Positions 1 through 8,623 of a DNA stretch of 18,186 nt are shown here, piece after piece. Numbering within the stretch: the stretch's first letter is position 1; every line of letters starts with the position of its first letter. Location of the stretch: the NCBI GenBank assembly GCA_937996535.1, contig CALKVF010000046.1:1-18186 (forward strand), read 5' to 3'. Under the pieces are notes generated by a model, which had not been told where the DNA came from, searched no databases, and saw only the letters and a program-made list of their open reading frames with translations. The stretch comes from an uncultured Novosphingobium sp. (lineage in GTDB: Bacteria > Pseudomonadota > Alphaproteobacteria > Sphingomonadales > Sphingomonadaceae). Both the position numbers and the translations under genes were made by a program.

Positions 1-790
<790 letters not shown>

Positions 791-842
791 GGTTTTGCGC
801 CACTCCCCGGAACCGGCGAGTCGGTGCCGGTGCGGGGTTTGC

Positions 843-2830
843 CTAACCTTCGATGCGCGAAAAGTCAGCCACTTTGTGCACTGCAGCAACAAAGCGGGAC
901 AGCAACGAAAGGCGCGCGGCGCGTTTCACCGGATCGGGATCGTTGACCATCACCGCCTCGAAGAAGGCATCGACTGCAGCGCGCAGGCTGGCCAGTGCGG
1001 CCATCGCGGCGGTGAAGTCCTCGGCGGCAACGCCGGCGGCGGCGCGCGGCTCGGCCTCGTCGAGCGCGGCGATCAGCGCGACCTCGGCGGCTTCCGGCGC
1101 AGGGTTGACCGCGCCGGCTGCAAACTCTTCCTTCTTGAGGATGTTCGCCGCGCGCTTGTACCCGGCGAGCAGGTTGGTGCCATCCTCGGTGCCGATGAAG
1201 GCCTGAAGCGCGTGCACGCGGGCAAGCAGGCGAACAAGATCGTCCTCGCCGCCGAGCGCGAACACGGCATCGATCAGATCGTGTCGCACACCGGCTTCGC
1301 GCTGCTGGACCTTGAGACGGTCGGCAAAGAAGGTCAGCACATCGCCTTCACCCACGCCAAAGCGCAGGGTATTGGCCGTGATGATCTGGATGATTCCCAG
1401 CGCCGCACGGCGCAGCGCAAAGGGATCCTTGGACCCGGTCGGCTTTTCATCGATGCCAAAGAAGCTGCGGATCGTATCCAGCTTGTCCGCCAGCGCCACG
1501 GCCACAGTGACCGGCGCGGTGGGGACATCGTCGCCCTGCCCGACCGGCTTGTAGTGATCGCGGATCGCATCGGCCACGGCATCGGGGAGCCCTTCGGCGC
1601 GGGCATAGTAGCCGCCCATCAGGCCCTGCAGTTCAGGGAACTCGCCGACCATTTCGGTGACGAGATCGGCCTTGCACAGCTCGGCCGCGCGGCGCGCCAG
1701 CGCGGGATCGCAATTGGGGACGATGCCTTCGCTCGCCAGCCATTCGGCCAGCTTGGCAACGCGCTCGACCTTGTCGGCCACCGTGCCCAGCTTTTCGTGG
1801 AAAGTGATCCGCGCCAGCTTCTGCGCCTGCGCATCGAGCGTGGTCTTGCGGTCCTGCTGCCAGAAGAAGCTGGCGTCCGAGAGCCGCGCGGCGAGCACCT
1901 TGCGGTTGCCCGCAACGATCTCGGTGCCGCCATCGCTCGCCGCGATGTTCGCGGTGCAAACGAAGGCGTTGGCGAGCTTGCCGTCCTTCTCGCAGACGAA
2001 ATACTTCTGGTTCGTGCGCGCGGTCAGCTGGATCACTTCGGGCGGCACTTCCAGATAGGCTTCATCGAACCGGCCGAGCAGCGGCACCGGCCATTCGGTG
2101 AGGCCGGCATTCTCGATCACGAGCCCTTCGTCCTCGACCAGGCTCAGGCCTTCGGCGGCAGCCGCAGCCTTAGCCTTTTCGCGGATCATGTCCTGCCGTT
2201 CGGCGTGGTTGACGATCACGTGGGCCAACCGCAGCTTTTCGGCATAGTCATGCGCGCCGCCGATGGTGATTTCACCAGGCGCGTGGAAGCGGTGGCCGCG
2301 CGTGGCATAGCCCGAGGCGATGGCGCCAACTTCGCAGGCCACCAGATCTTCACCCAGGATCGCGACGATGCCCGAAAGCGGACGCACCCAGCGCAGGCTT
2401 TCGGTGGAAATCGAGGCCGCGCCCCAGCGCTGCGACTTGGGCCACGGGAAGGCGCGAATGATCGCGGGGATCGCTTCGGCCAGCACTTCGGCGGTCGCCC
2501 GGCCGGGCTTTTCCGAAATCGCGAACAGCACGCCGTCGCGTTCGGTCAGCTGGTCTTCGGTAAGGCCAGTCTTGCGCAGGAACCCTTCGAGCGCCTGCGG
2601 CTGCGCACCAACGCGCGGGCCCTTGACCTCTTCCGATACCGCCGCGGTTGCCAGCGGCAGATCGCGCGCGATCAGCGCCAACCGGCGCGGGGTCGACCAA
2701 ACGGTGATCTCGCCCACAGCAACGCCCGCGGCGTCCATTTCCTTGCGGAACAGCTTTTCCAGATCGGCGCGCGCGCCGGCCTGCATCCGCGCCGGGATTT
2801 CCTCAGAGCGCAGTTCGAGGAGAAAGTCGC

Positions 2831-2834
<4 letters not shown>
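843..2834 (-). CDS. glyS: Glycine--tRNA ligase, beta subunit
   Basis: This is the beta subunit of the bacterial alpha2beta2 glycyl-tRNA synthetase, which recognises tRNA-Gly while the alpha subunit activates glycine. The protein has 663 residues, close to the usual 680-700. It opens with the family hallmark LLELRSEEIPARM (residues 5-17), followed by a TPRRLALIARDLP stretch. Around residues 430-490 is the HD-like segment with IRDHYKPVGQGDD, ADKLDTI and KDPFALRR. The C-terminal helical anticodon-binding region ends with MVNDPDPVKRAARLSLL. The start is the ATG at 2834, which overlaps the glyQ stop as ATGA and therefore suggests translational coupling and equal subunit supply. An in-frame extension upstream would run into glyQ and lacks the family N-terminus. 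ppdK follows after 52 bases. Confidence 0.97.
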
Positions 2835-3730
<896 letters not shown>

Positions 3731-3813
3731 GCGTGGCCTTTGGCCGATGGGCCCAAACCGGTCAAGCACCGGCGCGGCCAACTCGTTCATCGACTGACAG
3801 GGATTGGGCGATT

Positions 3814-3820
3814 AGGAAGG
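3814..3820 (+). promoter_or_regulatory. Ribosome binding site fixing the start of the first TraB/GumN gene
   Basis: AGGAAGG sits five bases before the ATG at 3826. It supports that start over the open extension back to 3733, which would place coding sequence across the divergent glyQ leader and bury the signal peptide. Confidence 0.7.
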
Positions 3821-3825
3821 CGGCC

Positions 3826-4758
3826 ATGACCTTCACCCCGCGCTTTCTTGCCCCGGCTTTGGCCCTTGCCGCGCTGCTCGCACCCAGCGGCCTGCTGGCC
3901 CGTGACCAGCAGCACCTTCCCACGCCCCAGCCGGTCGAGGCCGCGCCCGAAACCCGCACCGCCGCGCCCGCGCTGTGGAAGGTGTCGGACAAGGACACCA
4001 CGATCTACCTGTTCGGGACGATCCACCTGCTGCCGCGCGGGATCGACTGGTTTCACGGCCCGGTGGCCCAGGCCTTTGCCAGCGCCGATGAACTCGTCAC
4101 CGAAATCCCCGATGGGGTCGAGGATCAGGCCCCCGGGCTGGTGATGCAGCACGGGATGCTGGCCAAGGGCGAAAGCCTGCGCGCGCTGATGGACCCGGCC
4201 GAGCGCGCCAAATACGAAGCCGCGATGGCCAGCCTGGGTCTGCCTGCCGCCGCGTTTGACAGCTACAAACCGTGGTATGCCGGGGTCGCGCTCGCCACGC
4301 TGCCGCTGATGCGCGAGGGCTATGACCCATCGAACGGTGTGGAAACCGAGCTTTCGGCGCGCAACAAGGCGCTGGGACGCACCCGCACCGGGCTTGAAAC
4401 GCTGGCCTTCCAGCTCGCGCTGTTCGACGATTTTCCCGCAGACGTGCAGAAGCAATACCTGTTCGAAGTGATCGACGCCCTGCCCGACCTCAAGCAGGAT
4501 ATCGGCGCGATGATCGACGCCTGGGCCAGCGGCAACGCGCCCAAGCTGGCCGAGCTGATGAATTCCGAGGAAGACAATCCGGCAATGAAGGAAGCCCTGA
4601 TCGCCAGCCGCAACCGCAACTGGGCGGCGTGGATCCGTCAGCGGTTGCAGCGCCCCGGCACGGTGTTCATCGCGGTGGGCGCTGGCCACCTTGGCGGCGA
4701 TGGCAGCGTGCAGGACCAGCTCGCCAAGTCAGGGATCCGGAGCGAGCGTGTCCAGTAA
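3826..4758 (+). CDS. TraB/GumN family protein, exported (first of a pair)
   Basis: This 310-residue protein belongs to the TraB/GumN (TIKI-like) family, whose members carry two separated GxxH motifs and are considered possible metalloproteases; no substrate can be read from the sequence. Residues 1-25 form a typical signal peptide: arginine at 6, an Ala/Leu-rich core, and LLA before RDQQ. A Pro-rich spacer leads to PALWKVSDKDTTIYLFGTIH, placing the first GxxH (GTIH) at 64-67. The second, GAGH, is at 285-288 in FIAVGAGHLGG. It is therefore probably periplasmic. The start is fixed by AGGAAGG at 3814-3820. The next gene, a paralog of the same architecture, begins 11 bases before this one ends, so the two are likely translated from one message. 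Family assignment is confident; the biological role is unknown. Confidence 0.88.
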   Translation: MTFTPRFLAPALALAALLAPSGLLARDQQHLPTPQPVEAAPETRTAAPALWKVSDKDTTIYLFGTIHLLPRGIDWFHGPVAQAFASADELVTEIPDGVEDQAPGLVMQHGMLAKGESLRALMDPAERAKYEAAMASLGLPAAAFDSYKPWYAGVALATLPLMREGYDPSNGVETELSARNKALGRTRTGLETLAFQLALFDDFPADVQKQYLFEVIDALPDLKQDIGAMIDAWASGNAPKLAELMNSEEDNPAMKEALIASRNRNWAAWIRQRLQRPGTVFIAVGAGHLGGDGSVQDQLAKSGIRSERVQ

Positions 4759-5605
4759 GCTTGCCCTGACAATCCTCGGCACGCTGGCGCTTGGCGCGTG
4801 CCAGCGCCCCGAGCCGGTGCATCCCGCACTGTGGCAGGTCGATGGCCCCGGCGGCCAGAAGGGCTGGCTGCTCGGCACGATCCACGCCCTGCCCGAACCT
4901 GTCGAATGGCGCTCACCCAAGATCGAAGGCGCGCTGGCCCATTCGGACCGGCTGGTGGTCGAAGTGGCGCGGATCGAGGACGCCGCGCCGGTCTTTGCCC
5001 GCCTTTCGCGCTCGCCCGGCCTACCACCCTTGCGCGACCGGATTGCCCCGGCGCTGCGCCCTCAGCTTGACCGCGTGATGCGCGAACGCGGCCTCAAGCC
5101 CGCCGATCTCGATCCGCTCGAAACCTGGGCGGCAGCCCTGGTGCTGCAACAGGAACTGGCCAGCGCCGATGGGACCAAGGCCGAAAACGGCATCGACCGG
5201 GCGATTGTCAGCGATTACCCGCGCAAGGTAGAGGAATTTGAAGGCGCGCTGGCCCAGCTTTCGATCTTCGATCACCTGGCCGAGGCCGATCAGCGGGTGC
5301 TGCTGGAAAGCGTGCTGCGCGATGCCTTTGCCCCCGATAATGCGTCAGACGCCGTGACCCGCGGCTGGGCCCGCGGCGATCTGGCGCCGACGGCAGCGGA
5401 GACAGAGCGCGGCTTCCTGGGCGACCCGGAACTGCGCGATGCGCTGCTGGTGGGCCGCAACCGCGCGTGGAGCCAGCGGCTCGCCGCATTGCTGCAAGGC
5501 GGCGCCCATCCCTTCGTCGCGGTTGGCGCCGCGCACATGGCCGGGCCGCAAGGGCTGCCCGCCCAGCTGGCGGCGCGCGGCTACAAGGTCACGCGGGTCC
5601 AGTAA
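4748..5605 (+). CDS. TraB/GumN family protein, predicted lipoprotein (second of a pair)
   Basis: This second TraB/GumN-family member has 285 residues when read from the GTG at 4748. With that start the N-terminus is a compact lipoprotein signal: lysine at 4, a hydrophobic stretch, then the lipobox LGAC with Cys at 18. The next residue is Gln, which would favour outer-membrane sorting. The GxxH motifs are GTIH at 43-46 and GAAH at 260-263, and PALWQVDG before the first matches PALWKVSD in the upstream paralog. CGGAG lies six bases before the GTG. An upstream ATG at 4691 in the same frame would add 19 residues and spoil the lipobox position, so it is rejected. The gene overlaps its paralog by 11 bases. 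Substrate and activity are unknown. Confidence 0.85.
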   Translation: MSSKLALTILGTLALGACQRPEPVHPALWQVDGPGGQKGWLLGTIHALPEPVEWRSPKIEGALAHSDRLVVEVARIEDAAPVFARLSRSPGLPPLRDRIAPALRPQLDRVMRERGLKPADLDPLETWAAALVLQQELASADGTKAENGIDRAIVSDYPRKVEEFEGALAQLSIFDHLAEADQRVLLESVLRDAFAPDNASDAVTRGWARGDLAPTAAETERGFLGDPELRDALLVGRNRAWSQRLAALLQGGAHPFVAVGAAHMAGPQGLPAQLAARGYKVTRVQ

Positions 5606-5609
5606 TTCC

Positions 5610-5637
5610 TTGCCATTTGGGCCAAGGCCCGTTAACG
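5610..5637 (+). promoter_or_regulatory. Candidate rplY promoter
   Basis: TTGCCA (5610-5615) and TTAACG (5632-5637) are separated by 16 bases, giving a plausible -35/-10 pair just after the upstream stop codon and a leader of roughly 75 bases before rplY. The spacer contains GGGCCAAGGCCC (5619-5630), and the -10 lies inside the perfect palindrome CCGTTAACGG (5629-5638). This is assigned by eye only; no transcription start data support it. Confidence 0.35.
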
Positions 5638-5718
5638 GCGCGCGCTTCCCGTCATGGTCATCCCTGGAGGCGTGACGGCGAACACTGGAACAAGAACTCG
5701 TTTTCGAAAGGCAATGCT

Positions 5719-6327
5719 ATGAGCGATACTCTGCACCTGCCGGCTGAGACGCGCGATCGGGCTGGCAAGGGAGCCTCCCGTGCACTGCGTCGTGAAGGCC
5801 GCGTCCCCGCCGTTGTTTATGGTGGCAATGAAGAGCCCCTCGCGGTCCACGTCGAGGAAAAGCTGCTGATCAAGCAGCTGGGCACTGGCCACTTCTTCAA
5901 CTCGATCGTCGAGATCGAAGTCGGCGGCAAGGTCGTCAAGACGCTCCCCAAGGACGTTGCCTTCCACCCCGTGAACGATCGCCCGCTGCACGCTGACTTC
6001 CTGCGTCTGTCGGCCAACGCCACCGTCCACGTGTCGGTGCCGGTCGTGTTCGCGAACGAAGCTGCTTCGCCGGGCCTCAAGCGCGGTGCGGTGCTCAACA
6101 TCGTCCGTCACGAACTGGAACTGGTCTGCCCCGCGGACAAGATCCCCGACGACATCGCGATCGACGTCACCGGCCTTGACGTCGGCGCTTCGATCCACAT
6201 CAGCCACGTTGCCCTGCCGGCCGGCGTGAAGAGCGCGATCACCGATCGCGACTTCACCATCGCCACCATCGTTGCCCCCTCGGGTCTGCGCAGCGAAGAA
6301 GGCGACAACAGCAAGACCGAAGCCTAA
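5719..6327 (+). CDS. rplY: 50S ribosomal protein L25 (CTC/TL5 form)
   Basis: Ribosomal protein L25 binds 5S rRNA in the large subunit. At 202 residues this is the long general-stress-protein (CTC/TL5) form: an N-terminal L25 domain (about 1-95, with RDRAGKGASRALRREGRVPA at 12-31 and VVYGG following) and a C-terminal TL5 beta domain (about 100-190, with LKRGAVLNIVRHELEL and DVTGLDVGASIHISHV). A short charged tail ends it. The ATG at 5719 has GAAAGG at 5706-5711 ahead of it; the frame is open further upstream, but that part reads as low-complexity Arg/Ala and overlaps the preceding gene. A terminator-like hairpin lies 45 bases downstream, and pth follows, a very common pairing in bacteria. Confidence 0.96.
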   Translation: MSDTLHLPAETRDRAGKGASRALRREGRVPAVVYGGNEEPLAVHVEEKLLIKQLGTGHFFNSIVEIEVGGKVVKTLPKDVAFHPVNDRPLHADFLRLSANATVHVSVPVVFANEAASPGLKRGAVLNIVRHELELVCPADKIPDDIAIDVTGLDVGASIHISHVALPAGVKSAITDRDFTIATIVAPSGLRSEEGDNSKTEA

Positions 6328-6371
6328 TCAGCTCTTGGTTGACCGGGGCGGCCAGTCTGCCCCAATGCAAG

Positions 6372-6399
6372 CCGGGCCGCAGAAATGCGGCCCGGTTTT
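6372..6399 (+). terminator. Intrinsic terminator-like hairpin between rplY and pth
   Basis: CCGGGCCGC (6372-6380) and GCGGCCCGG (6387-6395) form a perfect nine-base-pair GC-rich stem around the six-base loop AGAAAT, followed at once by TTTTCGTTT. This is the classic shape of a Rho-independent terminator with a short, interrupted U tract. It ends only about 15-20 bases before the pth start codon, so partial termination or attenuation between rplY and pth is possible. Confidence 0.72.
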
Positions 6400-6404
6400 C
6401 GTTT

Positions 6405-6409
6405 GGAGA
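6405..6409 (+). promoter_or_regulatory. Ribosome binding site fixing the GTG start of pth
   Basis: GGAGA lies five bases before the GTG at 6415 and just 3' of the terminator stem. It supports the GTG over an in-frame candidate at 6385, which would fall in the hairpin loop and add ten residues absent from the family. Confidence 0.65.
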
Positions 6410-6414
6410 ATAAC

Positions 6415-6984
6415 GTGCAGCTCTGGGTCGGTCTCGGCAATCCTGGTCCGCAATACGCGATGCACCGCCACAATGTGGGGTTCATGGCGCTCGACACGAT
6501 TGCCGATCTCCACAATTTCGGCCCGGCCCAGAAGAAGTTCCAGGGCTGGCTGCACGAAGGGCGGATCGGCACGCACAAGGTGCTGCTGCTCAAGCCGGCC
6601 ACCTTCATGAACGAAAGCGGCCGCGCCGTGGGCGAGGCGCTGCGGTTCTACAAGCTCGGCACCGACGCGCTGACCGTATTCCACGACGAGCTTGATCTGG
6701 CCCCCTTCAAGGTCAAGGTGAAGCAGGGCGGCGGCCATGCCGGGCACAACGGGCTGCGCTCGATCGACCAGCACCTCGGCCCCGATTTCCGCCGCGTGCG
6801 CCTCGGCATCGGCCATCCGGGACAAAAGGACCGCGTGACCGGCTATGTGCTGGGCAATTACGCCAAGGCCGAACTCGATCCGCTGACAGACATGCTCGGC
6901 GCCGTTGCCGCCGAGGCCGAATGGCTCGCCAAGGGCGACGATGTCCGCTTCATGAGCGATGTCGCGCTGCGGATGCAGGACTGA
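6415..6984 (+). CDS. pth: Peptidyl-tRNA hydrolase
   Basis: Pth cleaves peptidyl-tRNAs that drop off the ribosome, recycling tRNA in the cytoplasm. The protein is 189 residues from a GTG start, matching the usual 185-195. The N-terminus is the family signature WVGLGNPGPQYAMHRHNVGF (4-23), with H19 as the catalytic histidine equivalent. N66 in KPATFMNESG, D91 in FHDELDL and N112 in GGHAGHNGLRS correspond to the other conserved active-site residues (E. coli N68, D93, N114). RRVRLGIGHPG follows. The GTG at 6415 is supported by GGAGA and by exact family length. It sits directly after the rplY hairpin and is followed after four bases by the DUF1330 gene, so those two are almost certainly cotranscribed. 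Confidence 0.96.
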   Translation: MQLWVGLGNPGPQYAMHRHNVGFMALDTIADLHNFGPAQKKFQGWLHEGRIGTHKVLLLKPATFMNESGRAVGEALRFYKLGTDALTVFHDELDLAPFKVKVKQGGGHAGHNGLRSIDQHLGPDFRRVRLGIGHPGQKDRVTGYVLGNYAKAELDPLTDMLGAVAAEAEWLAKGDDVRFMSDVALRMQD

Positions 6985-6988
6985 AACG

Positions 6989-7411
6989 ATGAGCGAACCC
7001 ACCACCTACCACGATGTATCGCCCCAGCAGGGCGCGCGCTATTTCGGCACGCCCGACACCGGCATGGTGGTGATGCTCAACCTGCTCAAATTCCGCGAGC
7101 GCGCCGATTATGCGCAGGCGCCGCAGCTTGAACCGGCCGGCGGCGCCTCGGGCCGCGAGGCCTATGCAATTTACATGCGCGAGATGGAACCGCTGCTCAA
7201 CGCCAGCGGCGGCGAAGTGCTCTATTCCGGCAGCGCCAATCACTTCCTCATCGGGCCGTTCGAAGAAGGCTGGGACCATGTCCTGCTGGTTCGTCAGGCC
7301 AGCAAGGCTGCGTTTCTGGCCTTTGCCTCGGACCCGCAGGCGCAGGCCATCACCGCGCATCGCACCGCGGCAGTCGCGGACTCGCGACTTCTGCCCACCT
7401 CACCCGACTGA
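6989..7411 (+). CDS. DUF1330 domain-containing small protein
   Basis: This 140-residue protein has the compact ferredoxin-like dimeric alpha/beta-barrel look of the DUF1330 family: MVVMLNLLKFRERADY at 26-41, then GREAYAIYMREMEPLL at 55-70, GEVLYSGSANHFLIGP at 75-90, and a DHVLLVRQASKAAFLAF segment at 96-112 in place of the usual strand-helix before the last repeat. No catalytic function is established for the family, and none is evident here. No signal peptide or membrane segment is seen, so it is probably cytoplasmic. The ATG lies four bases after the pth stop, implying cotranscription. ychF begins 62 bases downstream behind its own candidate promoter. A link to translation is suggested only by position. 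Confidence 0.82.
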   Translation: MSEPTTYHDVSPQQGARYFGTPDTGMVVMLNLLKFRERADYAQAPQLEPAGGASGREAYAIYMREMEPLLNASGGEVLYSGSANHFLIGPFEEGWDHVLLVRQASKAAFLAFASDPQAQAITAHRTAAVADSRLLPTSPD

Positions 7412-7415
7412 GCCA

Positions 7416-7444
7416 CTGGCATTTACCCGCTGCCCCGGCTAAGG
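7416..7444 (+). promoter_or_regulatory. Candidate ychF promoter
   Basis: CTGGCA (7416-7421) and CTAAGG (7439-7444) are separated by 17 bases, leaving a short leader before the ATG at 7474. The same -10-like CTAAGG occurs ahead of mreB at the same spacing from a TTGGCC box. This is a visual assignment only. Confidence 0.35.
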
Positions 7445-7473
7445 GCCGCGCAACTTGTTTACCGGAGAATGAA

Positions 7474-8574
7474 ATGGGCTTCCGCTGCGGGATCGTTGGT
7501 CTGCCGAACGTTGGCAAATCCACCCTGTTCAACGCGCTGACCGAAACGCAGGCAGCACAGGCGGCGAACTATCCGTTCTGCACGATCGAGCCGAACGTCG
7601 GCAACGTCGGCGTGCCCGATCCCCGGCTCGATGCGCTGGCCAAGGTCGCCGGCAGCCAGAAGATCATCCCGACCCAGCTTGGCTTCGTCGACATCGCCGG
7701 CCTGGTGCGCGGCGCATCGAAGGGCGAAGGCCTGGGCAACCAGTTCCTCGGCAACATCCGCGAAGTGGACGCGATCGTCCACGTGCTGCGCTGCTTCGAG
7801 AACGATGACATCCAGCACGTCGACAACAAGGTCGATCCCATCTCGGACGCCGAAACGGTCGAAACCGAACTGATGCTGTCGGACCTCGAAAGCCTGGAAA
7901 AGCGCGTTCCCGCGGCCCAGAAGAAAGCCAGCGCCGGCGACAAGGAATCCAAGATCATCGCCTCGGTCCTCGGCCAGGCGCTCGACCTGCTGCGCGAAGG
8001 CAAGCCCGCTCGCCTGACCCAGCCCAAGGACGACGAGGAACGCCGCGTGTTCCTGCAGGCCCAGCTGCTCACCGCCAAGCCGGTGCTCTACGTCTGCAAC
8101 GTCGAGGAAGAAAGCGCAGCCAACGGCAACGCCTTCTCCGCCCGCGTGTTTGAAAAGGCCAAGGCCGAAGGCGCCAATGCGGTGATCGTTTCGGCTGCGA
8201 TCGAAGCCGATCTGGTCAGCATGGAGCCCGAAGACCGGCTGGTCTTCCTGGAAGAAATGGGCCTGCACGAAACCGGCCTCGCCCGCGTGATCCGCTCGGG
8301 CTATGACCTCCTGCACCTCATCACTTTCTTCACTGTCGGCCCCAAGGAAGCCCGCGCCTGGACCGTCCACAAGGGTGCCAAGGCCCCCGAGGCCGCGGGC
8401 GAGATCCACTCCGACATGCAGCGCGGCTTCATCCGCGCCGAAACCATCGCTTATGACGACTATGTCGGGCTTGGCGGCGAAACCGCGTGCAAGGATGCCG
8501 GCAAGCTGCGCCAGGAAGGCAAGGAATACGTGGTGCATGACGGCGACGTGATGCATTTCAAGTTCAACGTCTGA
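7474..8574 (+). CDS. ychF: Redox-regulated ATPase YchF (Obg-like ATPase)
   Basis: YchF/OLA1 is a ribosome-associated P-loop enzyme of the Obg family that prefers ATP over GTP. The protein is 366 residues, the standard length. The Walker A/G1 motif GLPNVGKST is at 9-17; the G3 region DIAGLVRGASKGEGLGNQFL is at 73-92; and the atypical G4 motif NVEE at 209-212 replaces NKxD, the feature tied to ATP preference. A coiled-coil insertion occupies about 125-190, and the C-terminal TGS domain runs from about 283 to the end (FFTVGPKEARAWTVHKGAKA, and a final HDGDVMHFKFNV). CGGAGAA lies a few bases before the ATG at 7474. It forms a conserved neighbourhood with rplY and pth but may have its own promoter. 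Confidence 0.97.
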   Translation: MGFRCGIVGLPNVGKSTLFNALTETQAAQAANYPFCTIEPNVGNVGVPDPRLDALAKVAGSQKIIPTQLGFVDIAGLVRGASKGEGLGNQFLGNIREVDAIVHVLRCFENDDIQHVDNKVDPISDAETVETELMLSDLESLEKRVPAAQKKASAGDKESKIIASVLGQALDLLREGKPARLTQPKDDEERRVFLQAQLLTAKPVLYVCNVEEESAANGNAFSARVFEKAKAEGANAVIVSAAIEADLVSMEPEDRLVFLEEMGLHETGLARVIRSGYDLLHLITFFTVGPKEARAWTVHKGAKAPEAAGEIHSDMQRGFIRAETIAYDDYVGLGGETACKDAGKLRQEGKEYVVHDGDVMHFKFNV

Positions 8575-8623
8575 TCGCCTTTCCGGTGATTGCCTGACGG
8601 GGCGCAGCGGCTAAGGTGGGGCG

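Noticed and set aside
791..842. Partial palindrome with CCGG and ACCG/CGGT repeats in the glyS-ppdK gap
   Set aside because: Short imperfect matches expected by chance in GC-rich DNA, with no U tract to make a terminator.
2168..2173. CTAAGG on the minus strand inside glyS
   Set aside because: It falls in an Ala-Lys-Ala codon run and is best explained as coding sequence, though it shows the hexamer is not exclusive to promoter regions.
3737..3765. TTGACC-N17-CAAAGG on the minus strand before glyQ as a promoter
   Set aside because: It would place the transcript start at the glyQ start codon, and the AAAGG is better read as the Shine-Dalgarno sequence; kept out of the feature list.
3787..4689. 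A 300-codon minus-strand frame opposite the first TraB/GumN gene
   Set aside because: Shadow of a real gene with signal peptide, ribosome site and GxxH motifs; no recognisable protein features of its own.
5467..5718. In-frame 84-codon upstream extension of rplY
   Set aside because: It overlaps the end of the second TraB/GumN gene, is Arg/Ala low complexity, and L25 homology begins at the ATG at 5719.
7459..8556. A 365-codon minus-strand frame opposite ychF
   Set aside because: Mirror frame of a highly conserved ATPase gene; composition rich in Gly, Asp, Val and His with no motif.
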